A DNA stretch of 6,514 nt from assembly GCA_964412455.1 (NCBI GenBank), contig CAYPOT010000141.1, forward strand, positions 1 to 6,514, written 5' to 3'. A program made the position numbers and the translations under genes. This document shows positions 1-5,371 of the stretch, in pieces; the first letter of the stretch is position 1, and every line of letters begins with the position of its first letter. The notes under the pieces were generated by a model. It was not told the origin of the DNA. It worked only from the letters and a program-made list of their open reading frames with translations, and ran no database searches. This stretch comes from JAAXXJ01 sp964412455. Lineage in GTDB: Bacteria > Nitrospirota > UBA9217.

Positions 1-54
1 TTCCGCCATGATGCGGAACACCCGCCACGTATCGGATTTTGCCAGATCTTCCAT
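1..54 (-). CDS. LOG-family (TIGR00730-type) Rossmann-fold protein, N-terminal fragment
   Basis: Only the first 18 codons are in the window; the gene runs off the left edge. The readable peptide is MEDLAKSDTWRVFRIMAE. The phrase DTWRVFRIMAE resembles, from memory, the N-terminal lead-in of long LOG/TIGR00730 proteins (related to cytokinin-activating phosphoribohydrolases and formerly annotated as lysine decarboxylase-like), which precedes the nucleotide-binding fold. The ATG at 54-52 is the only plausible start: an in-frame TAA lies a few codons upstream with no ATG, GTG or TTG between. A GGGGGC run just before the ATG could be a weak ribosome site. It follows the AI-2E-family gene on the same strand after about 208 bp that contain a foldback repeat, so co-transcription is possible but not shown. 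The catalytic motif would lie outside the window, so the family call rests on 18 residues. Confidence 0.6.
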   Translation of the reverse strand, partial: MEDLAKSDTWRVFRIMAE

Positions 55-87
55 GAAACGCCCCCGAAACACTTAATTAAAATCCAT

Positions 88-213
88 GCAACCACAGATA
101 AACACAGATAACCAGAAGTAGGCGCCCTCAGCGATACGGATGTGTCGAAAAACTGCCGAACCAACAACGATAAAATCCGGGATATCCGATCCTACCTCTG
201 CGTCCTCTGCGGT
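88..213. repeat. Degenerate foldback repeat between LOG-family gene and permease gene
   Basis: The left arm (92-112) carries two copies of ACAGATA in a 10-nt period. The right arm (194-213) read in reverse carries ACCGCAGAGG then ACGCAGAGG in a 9-nt period. The arms share the CRCAGA core in opposite orientation, so this looks like a degraded or hybrid inverted-repeat element. It holds the block 107-140 (ACCAGAAGTAGGCGCC and flanks), which recurs at 2786-2820. It fills most of the gap; nothing else is recognisable there. Boundaries are approximate. Confidence 0.6.
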
Positions 214-262
214 CCAATATCGTTTTTGGTCTTCACCGTGCTCACCCGTTGTTCCAACAGAA

Positions 263-1336
263 CTACTCTTTTTTCATGAACTCCTCGCGGTAGATCTGGA
301 CGAACGCGGTGAGCAGCGTGACCACCAGGGGGCCGGCAAGGATGCCCAGGAATCCGTAGACCTTGAGTCCGCCCAGGATCCCGAGGAACAGCAGAAAGAT
401 CGGGATCTTCGCTTTTTTCCCGATGATCAGGGGCTTCAGGAAATTATCAGGGAGGCTCACGAGGACCGTTCCCCAGACCGCGAGCAAGATGCTGTTGAGG
501 CCGGAGCCGGTTGCATACAGGTAGATCGCCCCGGGGAGCCACACAAGGGCCGCGCCGCCGATAGGCAGCAACGCGAGGATGGCGGCGAGGAACCCCCAGA
601 ACACCGGAAAGGGCACTTTGAACAAGGCGAGGCCCACCCCGGTCATGATCCCCTGGAGGAGGGCGATCATGAACACTCCGTTGATGACGGCGCTGAAGGT
701 ATCATGAAATTTACGAGCGATGGCCTTTTGATGTTCCGGGGTAAAGGGCAAAAGTCCAGTCACGGTCGTATAGAACGACTCACCGTCCCGGAAAAAAAAG
801 AACAGCGAAAGGATCATAATGAGCAAATTCACCACGAGAAGGAGCGTGTTCTTGAGCACCGCCCCGACCTGCGAGGCCATCCCCGATGACAATTCGCTGA
901 TGCCTTTGATCAGCATCCCTTTTACATCGATTCCCTGCAGGAAGGGAAGGCCGGCGAGGCGGTCGAACAGCGGGATAGCCAGGCGGTCCCATGTTTCCGC
1001 CAGTTTCCCGGACCGTATAAGCTCAGAAGCCCACTGGTAGATGTCCACGGCCTGGCCTGCAAGCATGACCAGGAGAAAGATCGCCGGTCCGATGACAATG
1101 AGGAGCGTTCCGACGGTCATGATGCCGGCTGCCAGAGCTTTCTTCCCTTTGACCGCCAGTACCAGGCGCCGGTAGAGCGGCGCAAGAGCGATCGCGAGGA
1201 TCGCCGCCCAGAGCAGGGAAGAGGAAAAAGGCGCCACGATAGCGGCCATCTGGTACAGGAGAAAGACAAAGATGATGAAAAAGAACGCAGCAAATAAATG
1301 GGGTCGGGTGAGAAGCGATGCCGGCTGTTCGTTCAA
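263..1336 (-). CDS. AI-2E family transporter (UPF0118-type membrane permease)
   Basis: This 357-residue polytopic inner-membrane protein has the AI-2E transporter family layout. Hydrophobic segments lie near residues 12-57, 70-98, 160-183, 215-240, 245-275, 280-297 and 310-345. A soluble stretch (about 100-158) follows the N-terminal helices, a conserved-looking FFFRDG motif is at 180-185, and DNFLKPLIIG is at 297-306. Length fits the family (about 340-380). Characterised members export autoinducer-2 or act as ion/H+ antiporters; the substrate here cannot be read from sequence, and the family name should not be taken as evidence of quorum sensing. The start is TTG at 1336-1334: it overlaps the pdxA stop by 4 nt (TTGA) and has a strong Shine-Dalgarno upstream, and the next Met is residue 30, inside the first helix. 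Stop is TAG. Translational coupling to pdxA is likely. Confidence 0.92.
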   Translation of the reverse strand: MNEQPASLLTRPHLFAAFFFIIFVFLLYQMAAIVAPFSSSLLWAAILAIALAPLYRRLVLAVKGKKALAAGIMTVGTLLIVIGPAIFLLVMLAGQAVDIYQWASELIRSGKLAETWDRLAIPLFDRLAGLPFLQGIDVKGMLIKGISELSSGMASQVGAVLKNTLLLVVNLLIMILSLFFFFRDGESFYTTVTGLLPFTPEHQKAIARKFHDTFSAVINGVFMIALLQGIMTGVGLALFKVPFPVFWGFLAAILALLPIGGAALVWLPGAIYLYATGSGLNSILLAVWGTVLVSLPDNFLKPLIIGKKAKIPIFLLFLGILGGLKVYGFLGILAGPLVVTLLTAFVQIYREEFMKKE

Positions 1337-2352
1337 GGTTGTACCTCCCTGGTTTTGTTCCTGTTGCGCGCCATCTGCGCGGCAAGTTTAACCGCAGCGA
1401 GCAGGCTTGCCGGGTCGGCGCAGCCTTTGCCGGCGATGTCGTAGGCGGTCCCATGGTCTACGGAGGTCCGGATGACCGGAAGGCCGACCGTGACATTCAC
1501 TGCGTTGCCGAAGGCCAGCATCTTCAGCGGCGCCAGGCCCTGGTCATGGTACATGGCCACCACGATATCGTAGTGATCGTTCCGAGCCTTGTAGAAGAGG
1601 GTGTCGGCGGGAATGGGGTCGCTGGCATCGATGCCCTCGCCCCTCGCCTCGATGACCGCAGGAAGGATCTCGTTCAACTCTTCGTGGCCGAAGAGGCCTC
1701 CCTCGCTGGCATGAGGATTCAATGCCGCGACACCGATGCGCGGCCGGTCGACGCCGAATTCCTTCATGGCGATGTTCGCCAGACGGATCGTCCTGAGGAC
1801 CCGGTCCTTCGTGATAAGCCGCGGGACATCTTTGAGCGCGTGGTGGATCGTGGTCAGGATGAGCTTGAGGCCTCCACCGACGAACAGCATGCCGTAGTTC
1901 TTTGTGTCCGTCAGGTGCGCCAGAAGCTCGGTATGGCCGCCAAACTCATATCCGGCCGCGTTCATCAGCTCTTTGTTGATCGGGGCCGTCACGATGGCGT
2001 CGACCTTGCGCTGAAGGGCGAGCCCGGTCGCCAGCGTGATGTATTCAACGACAGCCTTCCCCGATGCCGCGGTCGGCCTGCCCCATGCGTGCGAAGCAAG
2101 GTCCACCGTGCCGACGCTCACCACGTCGGCCTTGCCGGGCGTGGGATCAGCCCCGGCGATATTCTCAAGGGAACGGATGGACACGGAGAAATGCAGGTCC
2201 TCCACGATCTTTTTCATGACCCCGGCATGGCCGATAATGACCGGCCTGCAGAGGGAAAAGATCTCGCCTGTATCAAAGACCTTGGCAATGATCTCCGGTC
2301 CGATCCCCGCGGGGTCTCCCATGGTGATGGCGATGAGGGGTTGTTTGGTCAT
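1333..2352 (-). CDS. pdxA: 4-hydroxythreonine-4-phosphate dehydrogenase
   Basis: PdxA oxidises 4-phosphohydroxy-L-threonine with NAD(P)+ and a divalent metal. Decarboxylation gives 3-amino-2-oxopropyl phosphate, which PdxJ condenses with deoxyxylulose 5-phosphate in DXP-dependent vitamin B6 synthesis; the enzyme is a cytoplasmic dimer. At 339 residues it matches the family (E. coli about 329). Visible signatures are MGDPAGIGPE (11-20), TAPINKE (122-128), GGHTELL (138-144, substrate His-Thr), metal-type histidines at about 170 (TTIHHAL), 213 (NPHASEGG) and 269 (YHDQG), and the C-terminal GLPVIRTSVDHGTAYDIAG block. The frame opens at a TTG (2367), but I choose the ATG at 2352-2350 because family N-termini begin just before the PLIAITMGDP strand. 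Neither start has a clear Shine-Dalgarno. The upstream side abuts a 220-bp foldback repeat, so its promoter must lie in or beside that repeat. It overlaps the downstream permease gene by 4 nt. Confidence 0.96.
   Translation of the reverse strand: MTKQPLIAITMGDPAGIGPEIIAKVFDTGEIFSLCRPVIIGHAGVMKKIVEDLHFSVSIRSLENIAGADPTPGKADVVSVGTVDLASHAWGRPTAASGKAVVEYITLATGLALQRKVDAIVTAPINKELMNAAGYEFGGHTELLAHLTDTKNYGMLFVGGGLKLILTTIHHALKDVPRLITKDRVLRTIRLANIAMKEFGVDRPRIGVAALNPHASEGGLFGHEELNEILPAVIEARGEGIDASDPIPADTLFYKARNDHYDIVVAMYHDQGLAPLKMLAFGNAVNVTVGLPVIRTSVDHGTAYDIAGKGCADPASLLAAVKLAAQMARNRNKTREVQP
1343..1350 (-). promoter_or_regulatory. Strong Shine-Dalgarno deciding the TTG start of the AI-2E-family gene
   Basis: On the minus strand the sequence reads AGGGAGGT, then ACAACC-type spacing into the TTG at 1336-1334; the GGAGG core is about 7 nt from the start codon. 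It lies inside the last codons of pdxA. It supports the rare TTG start and re-initiation by ribosomes finishing pdxA. It is the only strong Shine-Dalgarno seen at any start in this window. Confidence 0.8.
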
Positions 2353-2380
2353 AGAAACGAGAAGCAACAGTAAAACTTAA

Positions 2381-2600
2381 GGTTCATTCGTAATAAAGTT
2401 GAAAAGGCAAGGTATGGTCACAGAAACAAAGGCTCGGAGGAAAAACTTATCCACAGATTACGCAGATTACGCAGATTTAGTCTTTAACCACGGTCCAGAA
2501 CGGTCGTTTTTTAATCTGCGAAATCTGTGAAATCTGCGGACGAATCTTAGCCTTTCTCGTTTTCTGGTTTGTTCAGCCTTTTTCAACTAAAATACGAAAG
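2381..2600. repeat. 220-bp foldback element, copy A (MITE-like)
   Basis: This is an imperfect palindrome. The outer terminal inverted repeats are about 24 bp (2386-2408 and 2576-2599, GCCTTTTTCAACT side). Inside them lies a region centred on AAAGGCT. The inner arms are 9-nt tandem units: CACAGATTACGCAGATTACGCAGATT-type at 2451-2478, and its inverse, three units, at 2513-2539. The central spacer is about 35 nt. A second copy lies at 5351-5693 in the opposite orientation. There is no ORF and no transposase, so mobility would need an enzyme in trans. With the two elements that follow, it accounts for most of the 2353-2883 gap. Confidence 0.85.
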
Positions 2601-2608
2601 ACCCAAAC

Positions 2609-2745
2609 TTGACGCATTCGTAAAAAGTCGAAATATTGCTTATTACGTCATTCCCGTGCAAACGGGAATCCAGTCTTTTCAAGAGGATAGCCGCTTCCTG
2701 GATACCCGCTTTCGCGGGTATGACGAGTTCTTACGAACTCATCAA
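2609..2745. repeat. Double-hairpin palindromic element (CATTCCCG...CGGGAATCCAG type)
   Basis: The outer inverted ends are TTGACGCATTCGTAAAAAG on the left and TTCTTACGAACTCATCAA on the right. Inside, each half is its own hairpin: GTCATTCCCG...CGGGAATCCAG on the left and CTGGATACCCG...CGGGTATGAC on the right. The two halves are also complementary to each other. Elements of this type are widespread in intergenic DNA of many Proteobacteria and related phyla, and often give rise to spurious predicted peptides (VIPxxxGIQ...FLDxRxRGxD). The boundaries come from the inverted ends. Confidence 0.85.
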
Positions 2746-2750
2746 CTTAA

Positions 2751-2879
2751 GGTAACCACGGATCCCGACTTCATCGGGACACAAAGATGACCAGAAGTAG
2801 GCGCCTCTAGGCGGCACGGAAAAGCAGTGCAGCGGGCCGCTGGTTTTAACCGTGTGCGGCGAAGCCGCCTGTGGTTAAA
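2751..2879. repeat. Inverted-repeat element sharing the ACCAGAAGTAGGCGCC block
   Basis: The ends GTAACCACGG and CTGTGGTTAAA are inverse to each other. The element contains a small hairpin TCCCGA-CTTCA-TCGGGA near 2763-2779 and the block 2786-2820, which matches 107-140 nearly base for base, including a perfect 16-mer. It ends in a long stem (2845-2879). It lies directly downstream of the S4 gene and completes the repeat-filled gap between that gene and pdxA. Confidence 0.6.
2845..2879 (-). terminator. Stem-loop just past the S4 gene stop; possible terminator
   Basis: A 16-bp stem with one mismatch and three G-U pairs surrounds a GAA/TTC loop. The arms are TTTAACC at the base and GCGGC/GCCGC at the tip. 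It begins 5 nt after the TAA of the S4-domain gene. No proper U-tract follows; a second small hairpin (CAGCGGGCCGCTG, 2832-2844) and a short T run come later. It may terminate transcription or simply be the end of the repeat element. Confidence 0.4.
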
Positions 2880-2883
2880 TGAG

Positions 2884-3159
2884 TTAAAGACCCTCCCGCG
2901 GGATCCGTTGGTCCGATATCACCCGGTACAGTTCCTCGGGAAGGCTCGTGACGTTCTTTGACGAGTCCGGAACCGTGAGAACCTCGATGTCGATAAGGCG
3001 TGTCGAGTAGGAAAGCCGCAGGCAGTCGCCCGGTCCGATATCTTTCGCGGACTTTGCCTCCTGTCCGTTTACCAGCACCCTGCCGGCATCGCACATTTCC
3101 TGCGCCACGGTCCGTCGCTTCACGAGTCTGCTGGTCTTCAGGAACAGATCAAGGCGCAC
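2884..3159 (-). CDS. rqcP: S4-domain RNA-binding protein, RqcP/Hsp15-like
   Basis: This 91-residue protein is essentially one S4 RNA-binding domain plus a short tail. It begins MRLDLFLKTSRLVKRRTVAQE (RLDLFLK at 2-8, RLVKRRT at 11-17), then GRVLVNG (26-32) and KSAKDIGPGD (36-45), the usual S4 helix-turn and beta hairpin. Order and length match RqcP (YabO) of Bacillus and, more loosely, Hsp15 (HslR) of E. coli. These bind 50S subunits carrying stalled nascent chains, in ribosome-associated quality control or rescue. Function here is inferred from that similarity; no partner such as RqcH is in the window. The GTG start (3159-3157) puts the S4 motif right at the N-terminus, as in the family. A good promoter ends only 6 nt before it, so the mRNA may be leaderless. 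Stop is TAA, followed by a stem-loop. Confidence 0.88.
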   Translation of the reverse strand: MRLDLFLKTSRLVKRRTVAQEMCDAGRVLVNGQEAKSAKDIGPGDCLRLSYSTRLIDIEVLTVPDSSKNVTSLPEELYRVISDQRIPREGL

Positions 3160-3165
3160 GAAAGG

Positions 3166-3194
3166 ATTGTAGCGTAAATAGAGGCGTTTGACAA
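3166..3194 (-). promoter_or_regulatory. Sigma70-like promoter of the S4 gene, predicted leaderless
   Basis: Minus-strand -35 is TTGTCA (3189-3194) and -10 is TACAAT (3166-3171), with a 17-bp spacer; each hexamer matches consensus at five of six positions. The -10 is followed by CCTTTC and then the GTG start, so a start site 6-8 nt downstream falls on or beside the start codon. It begins about 20 bp after the stop of the upstream DUF402 gene, indicating an independent transcription unit. Confidence 0.65.
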
Positions 3195-3213
3195 TGGTAA
3201 ACCGGCCGTTCTG

Positions 3214-3690
3214 TCAGGACCCCGCACATGCGGCGCGCAAGGCAGCGGCCTCCCGGATGATGGCGGGATAGTTTCCGAGAATATGCGTACGCGTTTCATC
3301 GATGTAGTGCCTCAGGTCGGCACTCAGGTCAGCCGGGATCTCGTGCTCATCCAGGACATGAGCAGCGCCCCGGCCGTCGATCATAATGTCGATAACAAGG
3401 TCACGCCAGATGAATTCCCCGGGCTGCAGCGATACGGAATCAGCGATGTTGAAATAATGGACGATGCTCTTTTCACGCTTGAGGTCCCATATATAGACCG
3501 TGTACGGACGATCCGTCCAATAAAGAGCGCAGGTCACGTCACCGGGCAGAAGCTTAACGCCCTTGATGTCATACTCCCGGTCGATCACGTACCGGAGGAC
3601 GCCGACGCCGTCAGCGAGCGAGACGAGATCGCAGGCATAGGTCTGCACCGCGCCTGAGAGGGTGAATTTCTTTTCAAGACAGATGGACAT
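3214..3690 (-). CDS. DUF402 domain protein
   Basis: This 158-residue soluble protein has no signal peptide or membrane segment. The C-terminal two-thirds fit the DUF402 pattern: a beta-rich start (YVIDREYDIKGVKLLPGD, 34-51), HYFNIA (78-83), an acidic core RDLVIDIMIDGRG (96-108), and HVLDEHEIP (111-119) ending in a helix. In family members the spaced Asp/Glu residues (here about D97, D101, D105, D114, E117) bind divalent metal. Characterised relatives hydrolyse nucleoside di/triphosphates (Ntdp of Gram-positives) or bind RNA (FAU-1/RNase E-linked). Which applies here cannot be told. The ATG start has no Shine-Dalgarno; TACGAT lies 4 nt upstream and may be a -10 box. It precedes the S4 gene by 54 bp, which hold that gene's own promoter. 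Confidence 0.8.
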   Translation of the reverse strand: MSICLEKKFTLSGAVQTYACDLVSLADGVGVLRYVIDREYDIKGVKLLPGDVTCALYWTDRPYTVYIWDLKREKSIVHYFNIADSVSLQPGEFIWRDLVIDIMIDGRGAAHVLDEHEIPADLSADLRHYIDETRTHILGNYPAIIREAAALRAACAGS

Positions 3691-3694
3691 GGGG

Positions 3695-3724
3695 ATCGTA
3701 AACAGAAAACGTATGCCGGGTGAA
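3695..3724 (-). promoter_or_regulatory. Candidate promoter of the DUF402 gene
   Basis: On the minus strand TTCACC (3719-3724) and TACGAT (3695-3700) are spaced by 18 bp; each matches consensus at four of six positions. Only CCCC separates the -10 from the ATG, so transcription would begin at or just inside the start codon. This is weaker than the S4 promoter and could be chance. Confidence 0.35.
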
Positions 3725-3790
3725 GCAAAGGAACGAGATTAAGCCCGCGATCGGTTTTCTTAACCTGCGATCATAACCCGGACAAGCCGG

Positions 3791-3910
3791 AACCTCAATT
3801 TGCCACGAAGACTCGAAGTCACGAAGAACAACAATATCTGTTTAAGGTGCCGTTTTAATGATCAGATCAAAGGCGTACTTTGTGTCTTGGTGCCTTCGTG
3901 GCAAAAGGTT
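3791..3910. repeat. 120-bp foldback element, GCCACGAAG family
   Basis: The ends are inverse to each other: AACCT...TTTGCCACGAAG at 3791-3810 and, read in reverse, AACCTTTTGCCACGAAG at 3894-3910. The arms continue as degenerate 8-9-nt units (ACTCGAAG, TCACGAAG; on the other side GCACCAAG, ACACAAAG). The spacer is AT-rich. It fills about half of the 3691-3945 gap between the methyltransferase-like gene and the DUF402 gene. Confidence 0.82.
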
Positions 3911-3945
3911 CATGCCATTTTGAGTAGAATTTTATTCTTGAGCAA

Positions 3946-4752
3946 CTAACTTCTCGTGCCACGATGCAGATGCCACGCGCCGACGTTCAGTTCTTTCGAC
4001 GAGGACCGGCCGTCATTTTCAGCCGGAACGATGTTCCATGTCCAGGAAGCGTCCGGTTCAGGCAGACGAAGATCGTACAGCGTCGAGCCCTTGCTGATGA
4101 CCGAGCCGCGATGGTCGCGCTTTACGAACTCATGATCAGCTACAAGGCAGACGTCGCATGACATAGAGTGCAAGGTCGCATAATGAGATTCCACTATCTG
4201 TCTGCACCAGTCCTCGACCTGGTCGTGAGGGAGGGGCGGCCGCTGATCTGCCGCATAGGTTCGCGGTATGACCCAGAGCTGGGACAGGATATTCAGGGAA
4301 ATGACCAGTCCTGCGTTTTTATAGAGATCCAAAGGGGCGGGCCCGGCGTTGGGCAGTTCGTTGATGCTTTGTTGTCTGTTCGCATAAAGACGTTCAGCGA
4401 GATTCGTAACATCGTGCTCAATGAAGGATACATTGCGATATCTCTTGATCTGCCTGCGGATCTCGGGCAGGCAGACAATATCCATCAGAACGACCTCCCG
4501 AAACATCGCTGAGAGCTCCGCAAGGGGAACATCCAGCAGGAGCCCGGACCCGAGGATAACGACTTTGTTCCTGTTTTGGACCTTCTCCGCCACGGCAAGG
4601 ACGAACGCGCAGGTGTTGTCGAGATGGGGTTGCCACGCGGCCCCGTTGCGGCGGAATCTGCCCCGCATGGAGATCGTCTCGTCGAGATAGCCCAGGCGGC
4701 GGACGTAGGGTGAACAGGAGGTTGTCAGATGCGTTATCAGGTCAAGGATCAT
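3946..4752 (-). CDS. Methyltransferase-like conserved protein of unknown substrate
   Basis: This 268-residue cytoplasmic protein looks like a class I SAM-dependent methyltransferase fold. A helical N-terminus (1-60, with RRLGYLDE and WQPHL) precedes a glycine motif VVILGSGLLLDVPL (64-77), an acidic strand end VVLMD (87-91), a third strand VSFIEHDV (108-115), and VISLNILSQLW (150-160) at the motif-IV position. The GSGLLLDVPLAEL...FREVVLMDIV run is, from memory, characteristic of a conserved hypothetical family found in several Proteobacteria. That assignment, SAM binding and any substrate are inference. The motif-I loop (GSGLLLD) is not a canonical GxGxG, so loss of catalysis is possible. A histidine- and tryptophan-containing tail (about 236-263) closes the protein. 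The ATG start lacks a Shine-Dalgarno. Foldback repeats lie on both sides, so it is probably monocistronic. Confidence 0.75.
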   Translation of the reverse strand: MILDLITHLTTSCSPYVRRLGYLDETISMRGRFRRNGAAWQPHLDNTCAFVLAVAEKVQNRNKVVILGSGLLLDVPLAELSAMFREVVLMDIVCLPEIRRQIKRYRNVSFIEHDVTNLAERLYANRQQSINELPNAGPAPLDLYKNAGLVISLNILSQLWVIPRTYAADQRPPLPHDQVEDWCRQIVESHYATLHSMSCDVCLVADHEFVKRDHRGSVISKGSTLYDLRLPEPDASWTWNIVPAENDGRSSSKELNVGAWHLHRGTRS

Positions 4753-4817
4753 AATAACAACTAAGGAGTTGGATTTTTCTTAAAATAGGCTGAATATTAA
4801 GACGAAAACTTAAAACC

Positions 4818-4921
4818 TTCTCTCTCGCAAAGCCGCAAAGAACGGCAAAAATAAAATGGATGTTGTTTTAATTCAAGACTTACAAGCATTCCTTTGCGAG
4901 CTTTGCGGCTTTGCGAGAAAA
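4818..4921. repeat. 104-bp foldback element, CGCAAAGCC family
   Basis: The left arm (4821-4849) reads CTCTCGCAAAGCCGCAAAG then AACGGCAAA. The right arm (4891-4919) in reverse reads CTCGCAAAGCCGCAAAGCTC then GCAAAGG. The arms are 9-nt degenerate units around a spacer of about 40 nt that is AT-rich. It separates the 113-residue gene from the methyltransferase-like gene. The rest of that gap (4753-4817) is AT-rich and must hold the methyltransferase-like gene's promoter, which I cannot place. Confidence 0.8.
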
Positions 4922-4992
4922 CGATTTGCTTGGTTCTGGCTTGCTCGGGTCAGGGAAAGAGGATCACACAGCATGCGGGAATGATCAAGCGG

Positions 4993-5334
4993 TCAGTGGA
5001 CCGTGTCGCTGGCTTTCCTGCCATCAAGGGTGGAGATGTCGACATCGGCGACAGACATCGTCACACCGTACACGTTGCGCAGGGTTTTGTTGGCCGCTTC
5101 AAGAATGTCCGCAATGCGGATCTTTGTCTCCACCTCGCCGCGGAACAGTACCTTCCTCGTGCCGTCCAGGCGGTGCTGAAAATGCGCCCACTCGAAGACG
5201 CCGTCAGTCCGCTTTTTCACCACGAGCTTGTACACGCCGATCTGCGGTATCTGCGGTGTTGCCCACAGACCCTCGATCGACTCATCCTTGTCGACATTCA
5301 TCACGGCTTGCGCCTTGAGATCGGGTTTTTTCAT
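4993..5334 (-). CDS. Hypothetical protein, 113 residues, no recognised family
   Basis: I do not recognise this protein. From the ATG at 5334 it is a charged, soluble 113-residue chain with no signal peptide or membrane segment. The predicted layout is an N-terminal strand region (LKAQAVMNV, 6-14), IPQIGVYKLVVKKRTDGVFEWAHFQ (29-53), a basic hairpin (RLDGTRKVLFRGEVET, 55-70), a helix (KIRIADILEAANKTLRNVYG, 71-90) and a C-terminal strand. The long helix and coding-like composition support a real gene. The frame extends to a TTG at 5382, but those 16 codons lie mostly within the terminal repeat at 5351-5693, so I prefer the ATG. No Shine-Dalgarno is visible; a TAAAAT box sits 7 nt before the ATG. 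It lies downstream of gltX beyond the repeat. Confidence 0.68.
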   Translation of the reverse strand: MKKPDLKAQAVMNVDKDESIEGLWATPQIPQIGVYKLVVKKRTDGVFEWAHFQHRLDGTRKVLFRGEVETKIRIADILEAANKTLRNVYGVTMSVADVDISTLDGRKASDTVH

Positions 5335-5341
5335 ATCAAAT

Positions 5342-5371
5342 ATTTTAGCTCTTTCGTATTTTAGTTGAAAA
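5342..5371 (-). promoter_or_regulatory. Candidate promoter of the 113-residue gene, with its -35 in the repeat
   Basis: On the minus strand TAAAAT (5342-5347) is a five-of-six -10 match placed 7 nt before the ATG, so the transcript would be nearly leaderless. An 18-bp spacer upstream is TTTTCA (5366-5371), a four-of-six -35 match inside the terminal inverted repeat of copy B. AT-rich sequence makes chance matches likely. Confidence 0.4.

Noticed and set aside
140..889. 249-residue plus-strand open frame opposite the permease gene
   Set aside because: It is antisense to a clear membrane-protein gene, very rich in Glu, Asp, Gln, Arg and His as expected for a shadow frame, and has no family features.
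1318..2373. 351-residue plus-strand open frame opposite pdxA
   Set aside because: It is a GC-driven shadow of pdxA. The minus-strand frame carries all PdxA signatures.
2451..2539. CAGATT units considered as a CRISPR array
   Set aside because: The units are 9 nt with no unique spacers and are inverted about a centre. This is a foldback element, not a CRISPR array.
2569..2790. 73-residue plus-strand frame with VIPVQTGIQ...FLDTRFRGYD
   Set aside because: It is encoded by the double-hairpin palindrome at 2609-2745. This peptide pattern is a well-known artefact of such repeats, not a gene.
3740..3776. Two GCGATC copies flanking GGTTTTCTTAACC upstream of the DUF402 gene, as an operator
   Set aside because: The palindrome is imperfect and short, and lies some 50 nt upstream of the candidate promoter start. 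There is not enough to call a site.
4168..4512. 114-residue plus-strand frame opposite the methyltransferase-like gene
   Set aside because: It is a shadow of the 268-residue minus-strand gene, with no domain features or ribosome site.
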